A stretch of DNA of 64,000 nucleotides from Roseobacter sp. SK209-2-6. GTDB taxonomy: Bacteria > Pseudomonadota > Alphaproteobacteria > Rhodobacterales > Rhodobacteraceae. The position numbers and the translations under genes are program-made. The stretch's first letter is position 1, and every line of letters starts with the position of its first letter. The stretch covers positions 95,379 to 159,378 of the forward strand of contig NZ_AAYC01000012.1 of the NCBI RefSeq assembly GCF_000169455.1, read 5' to 3'. Below are positions 8,845 through 17,378 of the stretch, one piece after another. The notes below the pieces were generated by a model, which saw nothing but the letters and a program-made list of their open reading frames with translations, did not search any database and was not told where the DNA came from.

Positions 8845-9963
8845 ATGGCCAGCGGGTTCTCACTCAAAGATCAGTTGTTTAACCAAGAAAAGATCCGCTA
8901 TTTGGCGGATCTTTTCTCCTCGGCTGATGCCAGCTTTGATGCATTAGCATTTGAGGAAGAGGTCATGTCCAAACTACTTGGGCTTGAACTCAAAGAGCGT
9001 ATGGCTTGGATTGCCGAAGTTCTGGGGCGAAATCTGCCCGAGACATTGCCAGAGCTCGCCCCAATACTCCTGAAGGCTCTGCCCGAACCATTGGATCCAG
9101 GGAAACGTGACGATGATTTCGGCGATTTTATCTTTGCGCCTTTGGGGGAGTTGGTTGTGGCACGTGGCCTGCCGGACCACATGCCGCTGGCCCTGGACCT
9201 GATCGAAGAAATCACGCAGCGCTTCTCCATGGAATGGGCTATTCGCGCCTTCTTTCATGTGGATAAGGCGCAAACCCTAAAGCGGATGGAGGCCTGGGCC
9301 GAGCATCCAAATTATCATGTTCGACGTCTGGTCAGCGAAGGAAGTAGGCCACGATTGCCCTGGGGGACCTCAATTCCGCTGGACGTGGCAGAGGCTTTGC
9401 CTCTCTTGGATAGGCTTTATGGCGACCCCACGCGCTATGTGACTCGTTCGGTGGCAAACCATTTGAACGACGTTTCAAAGAAAGATCCTGATCTGGTTTT
9501 GAAGCGGCTTCGCCTCTGGGCGGATGAGCGGAGGCAGGAGGGCAAAGAACTGGATTGGATGACCGCCCATGCTTGTCGCGGCTTGATAAAAGATGGGCAC
9601 GCTGGCGCCTTGCTTTTGCTGGGATATGATCCTTCAGCCCAGGTCGAAGCCAAGATGACGCTGAAATCCAAAAATGTCCGAATTGGTGAATACCTGGAGT
9701 TTGAGGTTCAGTTGAATGCGAGCGAAAGAACTCCTGTTATTGTTGACTATATTATTGAATTTCAGCGGTCTGCGGGTAAAAGTTCACAAAAGGTTTACAA
9801 GTTGAAGAAAGCGATAATTCAGAGAAAAATGTTCGCATTGGAAAAGCGGCATTTGCTTAAAGGTGATGCCACAACCTTTAAACTACACCCTGGGCACCAT
9901 AAGATAGAGTTGCTGGTAAACGGTGTGGTCCGCGCGGAAAGCGCCTTTGAACTCCTCGCCTAG
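8845..9963 (+). CDS. AlkC-like DNA alkylation repair protein
   Basis: The 372-residue product is built from short helical (HEAT-like) repeats in its first 260 residues, with the NYHVRRLVSEGSRPRLPW segment at about 155-172 that is typical of the AlkC/AlkD superfamily. Members are DNA glycosylases or DNA-binding proteins acting on alkylated bases such as 3-methyladenine. The final 110 residues (from about 265) are rich in beta strand, with SKNVRIGEYLEFEVQL and FKLHPGHHKIELLVNG, and fit the immunoglobulin-like C-terminal domain of a subset of AlkC proteins. It follows the SDR gene by 10 bases. No SOS or Ada-type operator was identified. Confidence 0.82.
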   Translation: MASGFSLKDQLFNQEKIRYLADLFSSADASFDALAFEEEVMSKLLGLELKERMAWIAEVLGRNLPETLPELAPILLKALPEPLDPGKRDDDFGDFIFAPLGELVVARGLPDHMPLALDLIEEITQRFSMEWAIRAFFHVDKAQTLKRMEAWAEHPNYHVRRLVSEGSRPRLPWGTSIPLDVAEALPLLDRLYGDPTRYVTRSVANHLNDVSKKDPDLVLKRLRLWADERRQEGKELDWMTAHACRGLIKDGHAGALLLLGYDPSAQVEAKMTLKSKNVRIGEYLEFEVQLNASERTPVIVDYIIEFQRSAGKSSQKVYKLKKAIIQRKMFALEKRHLLKGDATTFKLHPGHHKIELLVNGVVRAESAFELLA

Positions 9964-10026
9964 GAGTGTCTTTAGCGCATCTAGAAGGAGCAGGTTTCGG
10001 GCTAAGTGGTCGGGTTGATTGCTGAG

Positions 10027-10056
10027 CCAGCCGGACCTTAAGGCTGGTCGGTTTTG
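10027..10056 (+). terminator. Possible terminator after the AlkC-like gene
   Basis: A 6-bp stem (CCAGCC at 10027-10032 with GGCTGG at 10042-10047) is followed within a few bases by GGTTTTGG. The stem is short and the T run is only four bases, so this is a weak candidate. The rest of 9964-10209 shows no gene. Confidence 0.35.
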
Positions 10057-10209
10057 GTGATTTGAAACGCTCGGGTTTGTAGACCGTGGTTCAATGGGAA
10101 TACACGCGCAGTCACGCTTGCGTTAGCTTTGGTTCAGCCGGGTTGCGAGTTGGAAAGGTGGGGGGTAGCCCCTTGGGTATCTATTCTGACTGCCTGGAGA
10201 AGACCTGAA

Positions 10210-11259
10210 ATGAAGCACGAATCCGTACAGACCTATTATGGTGAAACGCTTCAGGGCAGTGAAGATCTACAGACCAATGCCTGCTGCACTCCGGATGAAA
10301 TCCCTGCCCATGTAAAGGCGGTCCTGTCCAAGGTTCATGACGAAGTTTTGACACGCTACTACGGGTGCGGCCTGATCGCGCCAGAGGCGCTGGAGGGCGC
10401 GAATATCCTGGATCTTGGCTGCGGTGCTGGGCGCGATGTCTATGCGCTGTCTGCTATGGTCGGACCAGAAGGGCGGGTCGTTGGTGTCGATATGACAGAG
10501 GCGCAGCTGGAGGTGGCCCGGAGGCATCAGGACTATCATGCCGAAGCCTTTGGTTATGACAGCAGCAATGTGGAATTCCACCATGGCTATATCGAAAAGC
10601 TGGAGGACCTCGGTCTGGAACCGGGCTCCTTTGACATCATCGTTTCCAACTGCGTGATCAATCTGGCCACCGACAAGGGGGCAGTTCTGCGCGGGGCACA
10701 TCACCTGCTGAAAGAGGGCGGTGAGATGTATTTCTCTGATGTCTATGCCGACCGGCGGGTGCCCGAGGCCATGGCGCAGGATGAAGTGCTTTACGGAGAA
10801 TGCCTGTCAGGTGCGCTCTATTGGAATGATTTCCTCACCTTGGCCAAAGAGGCGGGGTTCCTTGATCCCCGTATGGTGACGGCCCGCCCGCTGACTGTCG
10901 AAAACCCGGTTCTCGAGGCGAGAGTGGCCCCGTTGAAATTCCTTTCGGCTACCTATCGATTGTTCAAGCTGCCAGCTCTGGAGAGCGCCTGTGAGGACTA
11001 CGGTCAGGCGGTGATCTACAAGGGTACAATTCCGCATGTGCCGCATGCTTTGGTGCTGGATGATCACCACGTGATCGAAACCGGCAAAGTCTTTCCGGTC
11101 TGTGGAAATACTTGGATGATGTTGCAGGACTCGCGGCTTGCCCTGCATTTTGACTTCATTGGCGATTTTTCCACGCACTACGGGATATTTGCCGGCTGTG
11201 GCGGCAACTCACCATTCAATGGTTTGGATGCGCAGGCGGCAACGCCGGGCTGCTGCTAG
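10210..11259 (+). CDS. arsM: Arsenite S-adenosylmethionine methyltransferase, ArsM-like
   Basis: The 349-residue class I methyltransferase has the SAM-binding motif DLGCGAG at 68-74 and VVGVDMT at about 90-96. Cysteines at 25/26, 53, 148 (SNCV) and 198 (GECLSGA) match the pattern of the four conserved cysteines that bind trivalent arsenic in ArsM; the last two are 50 residues apart, as in the characterised algal enzyme (from memory). ArsM methylates arsenite to volatile or exported forms. The C-terminus ends in a further CC pair. The start has GGAGA about nine bases upstream. No ArsR regulator or arsenite pump is adjacent, so the arsenic role rests on the cysteine pattern. Confidence 0.78.
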   Translation: MKHESVQTYYGETLQGSEDLQTNACCTPDEIPAHVKAVLSKVHDEVLTRYYGCGLIAPEALEGANILDLGCGAGRDVYALSAMVGPEGRVVGVDMTEAQLEVARRHQDYHAEAFGYDSSNVEFHHGYIEKLEDLGLEPGSFDIIVSNCVINLATDKGAVLRGAHHLLKEGGEMYFSDVYADRRVPEAMAQDEVLYGECLSGALYWNDFLTLAKEAGFLDPRMVTARPLTVENPVLEARVAPLKFLSATYRLFKLPALESACEDYGQAVIYKGTIPHVPHALVLDDHHVIETGKVFPVCGNTWMMLQDSRLALHFDFIGDFSTHYGIFAGCGGNSPFNGLDAQAATPGCC

Positions 11260-11421
11260 TTGTCGGCTATTCCTTCGGTTTGTTGTGGTGGTTGGAGTTC
11301 TTCTATCTGCCCGACAATCGGCTAGCCAGACTGGGGTGGTGCGTTTGGCTTGCGGCGGCAGCGCTGGGTTGCTATCCCGGCGTGAGCCCTAGTGTTTTCA
11401 TCGGAAAAGCCCCACGACCTC

Positions 11422-12546
11422 ATGAATACTGCACCAGCTGAGACGATCAAACCCATCGCCCCGCCGAGGCTGGAGATCCGCAATCTTCACCGATTCTTTG
11501 ATGGCCGCCCTGTTGTGGACGATGTCTCTCTGCAGATCAGGGCCGGGCAGGTGACCTGCCTCTTGGGTCCTTCCGGCTGCGGAAAATCGACCACGCTGCG
11601 GATGATCGCGGGCGTAGAGATGCAGGACAGCGGTGAAATCTACGTCGATGGTAAGCTGATCTGCGATACCATTTTTCGCGTGCCACCCGAGCGGCGTGAG
11701 ATTGGCCTCATGTTTCAGGACTTCGCCCTGTTTCCGCATCTTAGTGTTGCAGATAACGTGGCTTTTGGTCTCAAGGGATCAAAAGAAGAAAAGCGTCAGC
11801 GCGTCGCGGAGCTTTTGCAGAAAGTCTCGCTCACCCGCTTTATTGATGAGTTCCCGCACCAGCTCTCTGGTGGCGAGCAACAGCGGGTGGCACTGGCGCG
11901 CGCCCTGGCACCACGGCCTCGGATCATGCTGATGGATGAACCTTTTTCCGGGCTGGATAATCGTCTGCGGGACGGGATCCGTGATGAGACGCTGACACTG
12001 CTCAAAGAAGAAGATGCCGCGGTTCTTCTGGTCACACATGAACCAGAAGAAGCCATGCGCATGGCTGACGAGATTGCTCTGATGCGCCGGGGAAAGATCG
12101 TGCAGCAGGGCGCCCCCTATAATGTCTATACTCGACCGGTTGACCGGGCCGCCGTAGCGTTCTTCAGCGATGTCAATGTGGTGCAGGCGCAGGTGAATGG
12201 CGCATTGGCTCAGACCCCATTTGGAGAGTTTTTGGCCCCTGGCATTCCGGATGGCACGGATGTCGAAATCATCTTTCGCCCCCAGCATGTGAGGATCGAT
12301 TTTGATCGGGCAGGCAAGGGACCATTGCCAACTCCGACGGATGGGGTGGCGGCACGTGGTACTGTTCAGCGGGCGCGTTACCTGGGCCACGAAAGCCTGG
12401 TGGAGTTTCGGATGGACCACGATGGATCAGTTGTTAAGGTCACTGTTCCAAAGGTGTTTTTGCCCGAAATTGATCGTGTCATGTGGCTGACCCTGCCACG
12501 TAACCGTTGCTATGTCTTCCCTTTGGAACGAGCAGCAGGAGCCTAG
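11422..12546 (+). CDS. ABC transporter ATP-binding protein, FbpC/PotA type (orphan)
   Basis: The 374-residue protein has Walker A GPSGCGKST at 49-57, the signature LSGGEQQR, Walker B MLMDEP and the H-loop VTHEP, then a C-terminal TOBE-like regulatory domain from about residue 235. This architecture belongs to importers of ferric iron, polyamines, molybdate or similar solutes. No permease or binding-protein gene adjoins it, so the substrate is open and partners must lie elsewhere. The start is uncertain: a GTG at 11392 in the same frame is possible, but the ATG at 11422 has a GGAAAAG about 13 bases upstream. Its stop is close to the convergent regulator gene. Confidence 0.85.
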   Translation: MNTAPAETIKPIAPPRLEIRNLHRFFDGRPVVDDVSLQIRAGQVTCLLGPSGCGKSTTLRMIAGVEMQDSGEIYVDGKLICDTIFRVPPERREIGLMFQDFALFPHLSVADNVAFGLKGSKEEKRQRVAELLQKVSLTRFIDEFPHQLSGGEQQRVALARALAPRPRIMLMDEPFSGLDNRLRDGIRDETLTLLKEEDAAVLLVTHEPEEAMRMADEIALMRRGKIVQQGAPYNVYTRPVDRAAVAFFSDVNVVQAQVNGALAQTPFGEFLAPGIPDGTDVEIIFRPQHVRIDFDRAGKGPLPTPTDGVAARGTVQRARYLGHESLVEFRMDHDGSVVKVTVPKVFLPEIDRVMWLTLPRNRCYVFPLERAAGA

Positions 12547-12549
12547 GCC

Positions 12550-13230
12550 CTAATCCTTGTTGCGATGAGGGTCGTAATCGACAAAGCGCTTGCCGGGTTC
12601 ATCGACAAAGAGTTCTGGCAGCGCGGTTGCATTCTGGATCAGGTCGACACGAAACACCCGAAAATCCTCTCGTGCTTCACACCAGGCGGTTAGCGTCCAG
12701 ACACGCCCCCAATATTCCATATGCAGGGGGCGAATGACTCTCTCACTCTTGGTGCCATCAATACGTTGGTAATCGATCATGAGTTTCTGGCGTGCCTTGA
12801 TGGCGGCACGCAGCACAGGCATCTGAGCAAAGCCCCGCGCAGCATCGGCGAAGGGGTAGACCGCAAATTTCCAGGCATCCGCCTCGGCAATGGTTTCTTC
12901 TGGAAGGACTGCGTCCAGCTTTGCCGCAAGTGAGAGGGCTGCGGATTTCAGATCCGGGTCAGCGGCTTCTGCCACGATCGCCATGCCCAGGTTCAGCGCC
13001 TCCAGTTCTTCCGGCGTCAGCGTCAGTGGCGGCAGGGTGATCTGGTCGCGCACCATATAGCCAACACCACGCTCGCCCTCGACCGGCACGCCCGAGGCCA
13101 CAAGCGTGTCCATATCGCGATAGATCGTGCGGGTAGAGACCTCGAGCCGCTCGGCGATATCCATTGCGCGATGGAGTTTCCCATCGCGCAGGATCTGTAT
13201 GATCTCAAAGAGGCGGTCGGTGCGGCGCAT
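12550..13230 (-). CDS. YafY-type transcriptional regulator (HTH + WYL)
   Basis: The 226-residue protein has an N-terminal winged helix (RRTDRLFEIIQILRDG, then VSTRTIYRDMDTLVASG around 32-48) and a C-terminal WYL ligand-sensing domain with IRPLHMEYWGRVWTL around 165-179. WYL regulators respond to nucleic acids or small ligands and usually repress nearby genes. It lies 33 bases after the antibiotic-biosynthesis-monooxygenase gene on the same strand, which makes that gene its first candidate target and operon partner. The 3' ends of this gene and the ABC ATPase are four bases apart and convergent. Confidence 0.9.
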   Translation of the reverse strand: MRRTDRLFEIIQILRDGKLHRAMDIAERLEVSTRTIYRDMDTLVASGVPVEGERGVGYMVRDQITLPPLTLTPEELEALNLGMAIVAEAADPDLKSAALSLAAKLDAVLPEETIAEADAWKFAVYPFADAARGFAQMPVLRAAIKARQKLMIDYQRIDGTKSERVIRPLHMEYWGRVWTLTAWCEAREDFRVFRVDLIQNATALPELFVDEPGKRFVDYDPHRNKD

Positions 13231-13263
13231 GGATCTACCCTTGACGCACTGACCGCCCCAAGG

Positions 13264-13575
13264 TCAAGACGGCGCCATGCTCCAACGAATGGTCTCGTGC
13301 CGAATAGCAAGGCTCTCGCTGTTGATTGCTGACATGAGCGCAGGGATAAAGGCCTGTTTTGAGAACTCCTCCGCCACTTTTTGCGCGGTGTCCATGTCCT
13401 GCCAGATCACTGTATCTGTCCATTTTCCATCCTCACCATTGCTGAGGCGGCGAAAGACAAACCCCGGATAATTGGCGACAAATTCCTCCGTACTTTTGAT
13501 CGCATTGAGAAAATCATCTGTGCTGACACCTTCGTTGAGGTGAAAGGTCACGGTTTCAGCAACTTGCTGGGTCAT
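13264..13575 (-). CDS. ABM-superfamily (dimeric alpha/beta barrel) protein
   Basis: The 103-residue product has the ferredoxin-like fold signature of antibiotic biosynthesis monooxygenase domains: a strand VAETVTFHLNEG, a helix with a YPGFVFRRL segment around 36-44, and DTVIWQDMDTAQKVAEEF around 54-71. Such proteins act as cofactor-free monooxygenases, haem-degrading enzymes or stress proteins; the catalytic role here cannot be assigned. The ATG at 13575 is preceded by AAGGAG, whereas the longer frame to 13692 has no such signal. It is the upstream gene of a two-gene unit with the YafY regulator. Confidence 0.75.
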   Translation of the reverse strand: MTQQVAETVTFHLNEGVSTDDFLNAIKSTEEFVANYPGFVFRRLSNGEDGKWTDTVIWQDMDTAQKVAEEFSKQAFIPALMSAINSESLAIRHETIRWSMAPS

Positions 13576-13797
13576 ATCAAACTCCTTCTTGTTGATGGGG
13601 GGTGAATAGCTGAGGGCAACTGACATAAACCTGTCAGTTGTCTTCGCGATCTGTGCGATTGGGCAGGAATTCTGGAAGAGGTACCCAGCCAAATGCGCCT
13701 TACGGCTTTTGCTAAGAGGAGGGGACGGGCTAAACCCGAAGCAGGATATTCACTGGCGCCGGTCTGTGCGGTGCTGGATCAAGAAGGAGAAACACTC

Positions 13798-14013
13798 ATG
13801 CTTAACAATATCGGTCTTCCCGGCCTGCTGCTCATCGCCGTTGTGGTTCTGGTCCTCTTTGGACGGGGCAAAATCTCTTCTCTGATGGGCGAAGTGGGCA
13901 AGGGCATAACCTCCTTCAAAAAAGGTATCAACGAAGGCCAAGCAGAGCTGGAGCAGGATGCTGCAGATGAAGCCAAGGACGTGACGCCCGATTCCGAAAA
14001 AGACAAGGCGTAA
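13798..14013 (+). CDS. tatA: Sec-independent protein translocase TatA
   Basis: The 71-residue product has one N-terminal membrane helix ([16 protein letters not shown] at 7-22), the FGRGKISSL hinge and an amphipathic helix ([15 protein letters not shown]), then an acidic tail. TatA oligomers form the variable pore that moves folded proteins with twin-arginine signals across the inner membrane. The ATG at 13798 is preceded by AAGGAG; the longer frame from 13693 is not needed. tatB starts six bases after the stop. Confidence 0.95.
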   Translation: MLNNIGLPGLLLIAVVVLVLFGRGKISSLMGEVGKGITSFKKGINEGQAELEQDAADEAKDVTPDSEKDKA

Positions 14014-14019
14014 GCACAT

Positions 14020-14508
14020 ATGTTCGATCTTGGTTGGACCGAACTACTGGTTATTGGCGTCGTTGCGCTGATTGTTGTCGGCCCAAAGGATCTGCCGGTG
14101 CTGTTCCGCAGTGTCGGGCGTTTGGTCGGTAAGGCCAAGGGTATGGCTCGTGAGTTCAGCCAGGCCATGAATGATGCCGCTGACGAAAGCGGTGTTCGCG
14201 ACGTGGCAAAGGGGCTGAAGGCCGCGACAAACCCGGTTGGCACGGCCATGGATGGTGTCAAAGAAGCAGCGCAGGATATGGCGCGTTCCATTGATCCAAC
14301 CAAATATGACGCCGGTTCGGAAACCGCCAAACTGGCGGCAGAACGTGCGGCCGATGCCAAAAAGATCCAGGCTGCAACCGCGCGTGCGGCTGCGGAGCGG
14401 AAGGCGCGTGAGGCAGAAGAGGCGATGGCCCATGCTGAAGCGGCGGAAGCGGCAGTTGAAACCGCTCCTACGGCAGAGGTTGGTGAAGGAAGCGAGACCA
14501 AATCATGA
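14020..14508 (+). CDS. tatB: Sec-independent protein translocase TatB
   Basis: The 162-residue product begins [20 protein letters not shown], the single membrane helix typical of TatB, followed by [20 protein letters not shown] and a long alanine- and glutamate-rich helical tail. TatB works with TatC in recognising twin-arginine signal peptides. The tail is longer and more alanine-rich than in enterobacteria, as is usual in alphaproteobacteria. The stop overlaps the tatC start (ATGA), giving translational coupling. Confidence 0.95.
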   Translation: MFDLGWTELLVIGVVALIVVGPKDLPVLFRSVGRLVGKAKGMAREFSQAMNDAADESGVRDVAKGLKAATNPVGTAMDGVKEAAQDMARSIDPTKYDAGSETAKLAAERAADAKKIQAATARAAAERKAREAEEAMAHAEAAEAAVETAPTAEVGEGSETKS

Positions 14509-15407
14509 GCCAAACCGACGAAATCGAAGATTCAACGGCGCCGCTGATTGAGCATCTGGCGGAGCTTCGGACGCGGCTCATTCACTCTGTCCTCGCTTTT
14601 ATCGTGGGTATGGTGATCTGCTTTACCGTGGCAACACCGATCTTTAATTTCCTCACCGCCCCCCTTTGCCAGGTTCTGGCTGAAGGCGGCCAGGATTGCG
14701 CGCTGATCTTCATCAGTCCACAAGAAGGTTTCTTTGTTGCTATCAAGATCTCCTTCCTGGGCGGGTTTATGCTGGCCTTTCCCTACATCGGCTACCAGAT
14801 GTGGCGCTTCGTGGCGCCGGGCCTTTACAAAAGCGAGAAGGGGGCCTTTCTGCCTTTCCTCGTGGCGTCACCCTTCATGTTCCTGCTGGGTGCCAGCTTT
14901 GCCTTTTATGTGGTCACCCCGCTGGCCTATGATTTCTTCCTTGGCTTCCAACAGTTTGGAACTGGTGGCGAAGCAGTTGTCGGCGAAGAGGTCAATCAGG
15001 GGCTCAGCGTTGTGTTCCAGGGCTCTGCTCAGGAGTATCTGAACCTGACCATCAAGTTCATTGTGGCCTTTGGCCTCTGTTTCCAGTTGCCGGTGCTTTT
15101 GACCCTAATGGGCAAGGCCGGGCTGGTGAGTGCGGATGGTTTGGGCTCGGTGCGCAAATATGCGGTTGTAGCGATTCTGGTGCTGGCAGCACTGGTGACT
15201 CCACCGGATGTGATTACCCAGATCATTCTTTTTGTTGTGGTATATGGGCTCTATGAGATTTCGATCTTCCTGGTCCGCCGGGTGGAGGCCAAGCGCGAAG
15301 CCAAGCTGCGCGCTGAAGGCTACTATGACGATGAGGACGAGATGGAGGCCCATCCCGAGGAGGCTATGACGGCTGAGTTCGAAGCAGGGGAAGGCAAGGA
15401 CAAGTAG
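14505..15407 (+). CDS. tatC: Sec-independent protein translocase TatC
   Basis: The 300-residue membrane protein has the N-terminal HLAELRTRL segment at about 20-28 that contacts the twin-arginine signal, and six hydrophobic segments with the conserved [17 protein letters not shown] around 90-106. It is the signal-binding core of the Tat translocon. The C-terminal tail after the last helix is charged and acidic. It completes a tatABC operon, followed by an intrinsic terminator. Confidence 0.96.
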   Translation: MSQTDEIEDSTAPLIEHLAELRTRLIHSVLAFIVGMVICFTVATPIFNFLTAPLCQVLAEGGQDCALIFISPQEGFFVAIKISFLGGFMLAFPYIGYQMWRFVAPGLYKSEKGAFLPFLVASPFMFLLGASFAFYVVTPLAYDFFLGFQQFGTGGEAVVGEEVNQGLSVVFQGSAQEYLNLTIKFIVAFGLCFQLPVLLTLMGKAGLVSADGLGSVRKYAVVAILVLAALVTPPDVITQIILFVVVYGLYEISIFLVRRVEAKREAKLRAEGYYDDEDEMEAHPEEAMTAEFEAGEGKDK

Positions 15408-15434
15408 GCCCCGGCCTTCCAGTAAAATATAGTG

Positions 15435-15464
15435 AAGCGCGCCTATTCTGGCGCGCTTTTCTCT
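15435..15464 (+). terminator. Rho-independent terminator of tatABC
   Basis: A 9-bp stem (15435-15443 with 15450-15458) around a six-base loop is followed by TTCTCTT. It lies 28 bases past the tatC stop. Confidence 0.8.
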
Positions 15465-15562
15465 TCTCAACTGTTGCTTGTAACTCAAAAAGAAATGCGA
15501 TCTCAGGTGAAGCTGGTGTTTGCAACTTGCTAGTGTTTTTGCCGCATTCTAATCTGCGCGCT

Positions 15563-15850
15563 ATGTTAGGGTACCGGCATCAAGAAGTAAGAAGGCGCAA
15601 AAAGGTTCAATTGTTATTGGAGCTTTGCGAATGTGAAAACGATTTCTGGCCAAACTCACGCCATTTCTTGGAGGTCGGTGAAGAGGCCTTGGCCATGGAA
15701 GGTATCTATCTGTACCTTCTTTCTCGAGAGGACCTTTGGCAAAGGCACCATGCCCTTATCAAGCAGATAGTGAAAAGCTTCGCGGGATCGGTTGACTTTG
15801 ATAGCTTGGAAATAACTGTTCTGGCGGCAGACCGTAAAAGCACCTGGTAG
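15563..15850 (+). CDS. Hypothetical protein (doubtful)
   Basis: A frame of about 95 codons opens between tatC and the sigma factor gene. The product has no recognised domain; a middle part, SRHFLEVGEEALAMEGIYLYL, has a protein-like alternation of polar and hydrophobic residues. The start is unclear, with no Shine-Dalgarno before the ATG at 15563 or the TTG at 15527. The stretch is more AT-rich than its neighbours, and a similar-length frame exists on the opposite strand (15656-15976). It may be a lineage-specific gene, a decayed gene or chance. Confidence 0.35.
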   Translation: MLGYRHQEVRRRKKVQLLLELCECENDFWPNSRHFLEVGEEALAMEGIYLYLLSREDLWQRHHALIKQIVKSFAGSVDFDSLEITVLAADRKSTW

Positions 15851-15994
15851 CCGATCGCTGGGAAGCATCGAAAATAGGTCTTGTAAAGCAGCGCGTGCAC
15901 GACACTCAAAATCGGCAGACGTTTCTCTTTTCGGCGGTCGTTCGCTTGATTTCTGTTGCGGCGCTGCCATCTTCACCTGCGCGGAGGGGCATCA

Positions 15995-16537
15995 ATGACG
16001 ACAGAAGAGATCTGGCAGCAATACCGCGGGCGGCTTCAGGGTTTCATGCGCAGCAAGCTTTCCAACCCGGCTGATGTCGAGGATCTGCTGCAAGAGGTCT
16101 TGCTGAAGACAGTGACCAGCCGCGACAGTTTGAAAGACCCGGCCAAGCTGCAGGCCTGGCTGTTCGAGATCGCCCGCAACAGTATCATTGATTTCTACCG
16201 CCGCCGGGGACGGGGGCAGGGGCTGGCCTCAGAGGATCTGTGGTACCAGGCGGAAGAGCCGGAGGTCTTGGCCGGGCTGGAGGCCTGTGTTGAGCCTTTT
16301 TTGGCGGCTTTGCCGGAAGAGACCGCCGCTATGCTGCGGGCGATCGATCTGGAAGGACAGCCGCAGAAGGCCTACGCCGCAGAGCATGGGCTAAGCTACT
16401 CAACCTTGAAATCCAGGGTGCAGGCCGGGCGCCTGGCGCTGCGCGCGGTCTTTGAAAACTGCTGTCACCTGCCATTGGACAGCCGCGGCAATATCAGAGA
16501 TTTTCGCCAAAAATCAAAGAACTGCTCTGATTGCTGA
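15995..16537 (+). CDS. RNA polymerase sigma factor, SigZ-like ECF type
   Basis: The 180-residue protein has sigma region 2 (LSNPADVEDLLQEVLLKT, then WLFEIARNSIIDFYRRR at about 55-71) and region 4 (LPEETAAMLRAIDLEG and YSTLKSRVQAGR at about 106-146). It ends in a short tail with Cys156-Cys157 and Cys177/Cys180 around an LDSRGNIRDF core, a layout typical of the SigZ family. ECF sigma factors direct polymerase to stress promoters; no anti-sigma gene adjoins, and the cysteine tail may take its place as sensor (inference). GGAGG lies before the start. The glutathione transferase gene follows after 66 bases. Confidence 0.88.
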   Translation: MTTEEIWQQYRGRLQGFMRSKLSNPADVEDLLQEVLLKTVTSRDSLKDPAKLQAWLFEIARNSIIDFYRRRGRGQGLASEDLWYQAEEPEVLAGLEACVEPFLAALPEETAAMLRAIDLEGQPQKAYAAEHGLSYSTLKSRVQAGRLALRAVFENCCHLPLDSRGNIRDFRQKSKNCSDC

Positions 16538-16603
16538 GATTTCTTTCGTCTTTCTCCTGAAGCCAGCGTCTTACAGACAGGTCCAGAAAGAAAGGAAAGA
16601 CCG

Positions 16604-17314
16604 ATGATCAAGATCGTGAGTTTCAAGATCTGCCCCTTTGTTCAGCGCGTCACAGCGATGCTGGAAGCAAAGAAAGTGCCTTATGACATCGAATATATCA
16701 GCCTCAGCGACAAGCCGGAGTGGTTCTTGGAACTCTCGCCAACCGGCCAGGTGCCGATGCTGATCACCGAAGACGGGGAGGCTCTGTTTGAATCCGATGC
16801 CATCGTTGAATATCTCGACGAGGTGACAGCGCCGCTGGTTCCGGGCCTGACGCCGGAACAGCGTGCCTTGGACCGCGCCTGGAGCTACCAGGCCAGCAAG
16901 CACTATCTAGTGCAATGTTCTGCAATACAAAGCGTGGACCGTGAAACCCTGGAAGAGCGCATTACGAAGCTGCGCAAAGCCTTTGCCAAGGCAGAAGCGC
17001 AGCTTGGTGACGGGCCCTATTTCAACGGCGCGGATCTGGGCAATCCCGATTTGGCCTGGCTACCTCTGCTGCACCGGGCGGAATTGGTTGAGGCCTACTC
17101 CGGATACGACCTTCTTGCCGGGTTTCCCAAAGTGAAGGCCTGGCAAAAGACCCTCTCCGCGACCGGGCTCTATTCCGCCTCGGTGCCGGAGGATTTTCCC
17201 GAGCGCTTTTCGGATTTCTATCTGTCGGAGCGCAGCTTCCTGGGCCGGGGTGCCAATAGCAGTGAACCGCCGCGCAGCGCTGCAAGCCCTTCTGTCGGCA
17301 GCTGCTGCGGCTGA
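16604..17314 (+). CDS. Glutathione S-transferase family protein with C-terminal CC motif
   Basis: The 236-residue protein has an N-terminal thioredoxin-like GST domain with a C10-P-F motif, as in omega-like or glutaredoxin-like transferases that use cysteine, a cis-proline region QVPMLITEDG (about 49-58) and ESDAIVEYLDE, followed by an all-helical C-domain. After about residue 205 comes an extension ending in SCCG. The cysteine pair echoes those in the sigma factor just upstream, which suggests that the two act in one thiol- or metal-linked response. The substrate is unknown. It shares its direction with the sigma gene and probably its transcript. Confidence 0.85.
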   Translation: MIKIVSFKICPFVQRVTAMLEAKKVPYDIEYISLSDKPEWFLELSPTGQVPMLITEDGEALFESDAIVEYLDEVTAPLVPGLTPEQRALDRAWSYQASKHYLVQCSAIQSVDRETLEERITKLRKAFAKAEAQLGDGPYFNGADLGNPDLAWLPLLHRAELVEAYSGYDLLAGFPKVKAWQKTLSATGLYSASVPEDFPERFSDFYLSERSFLGRGANSSEPPRSAASPSVGSCCG

Positions 17315-17378
17315 GAATGAGCGCTTTTCGAAGCAGTGGCTAGCTAGTCTCGCTGCAGACAGAAAAGGGGAAGGCGCT

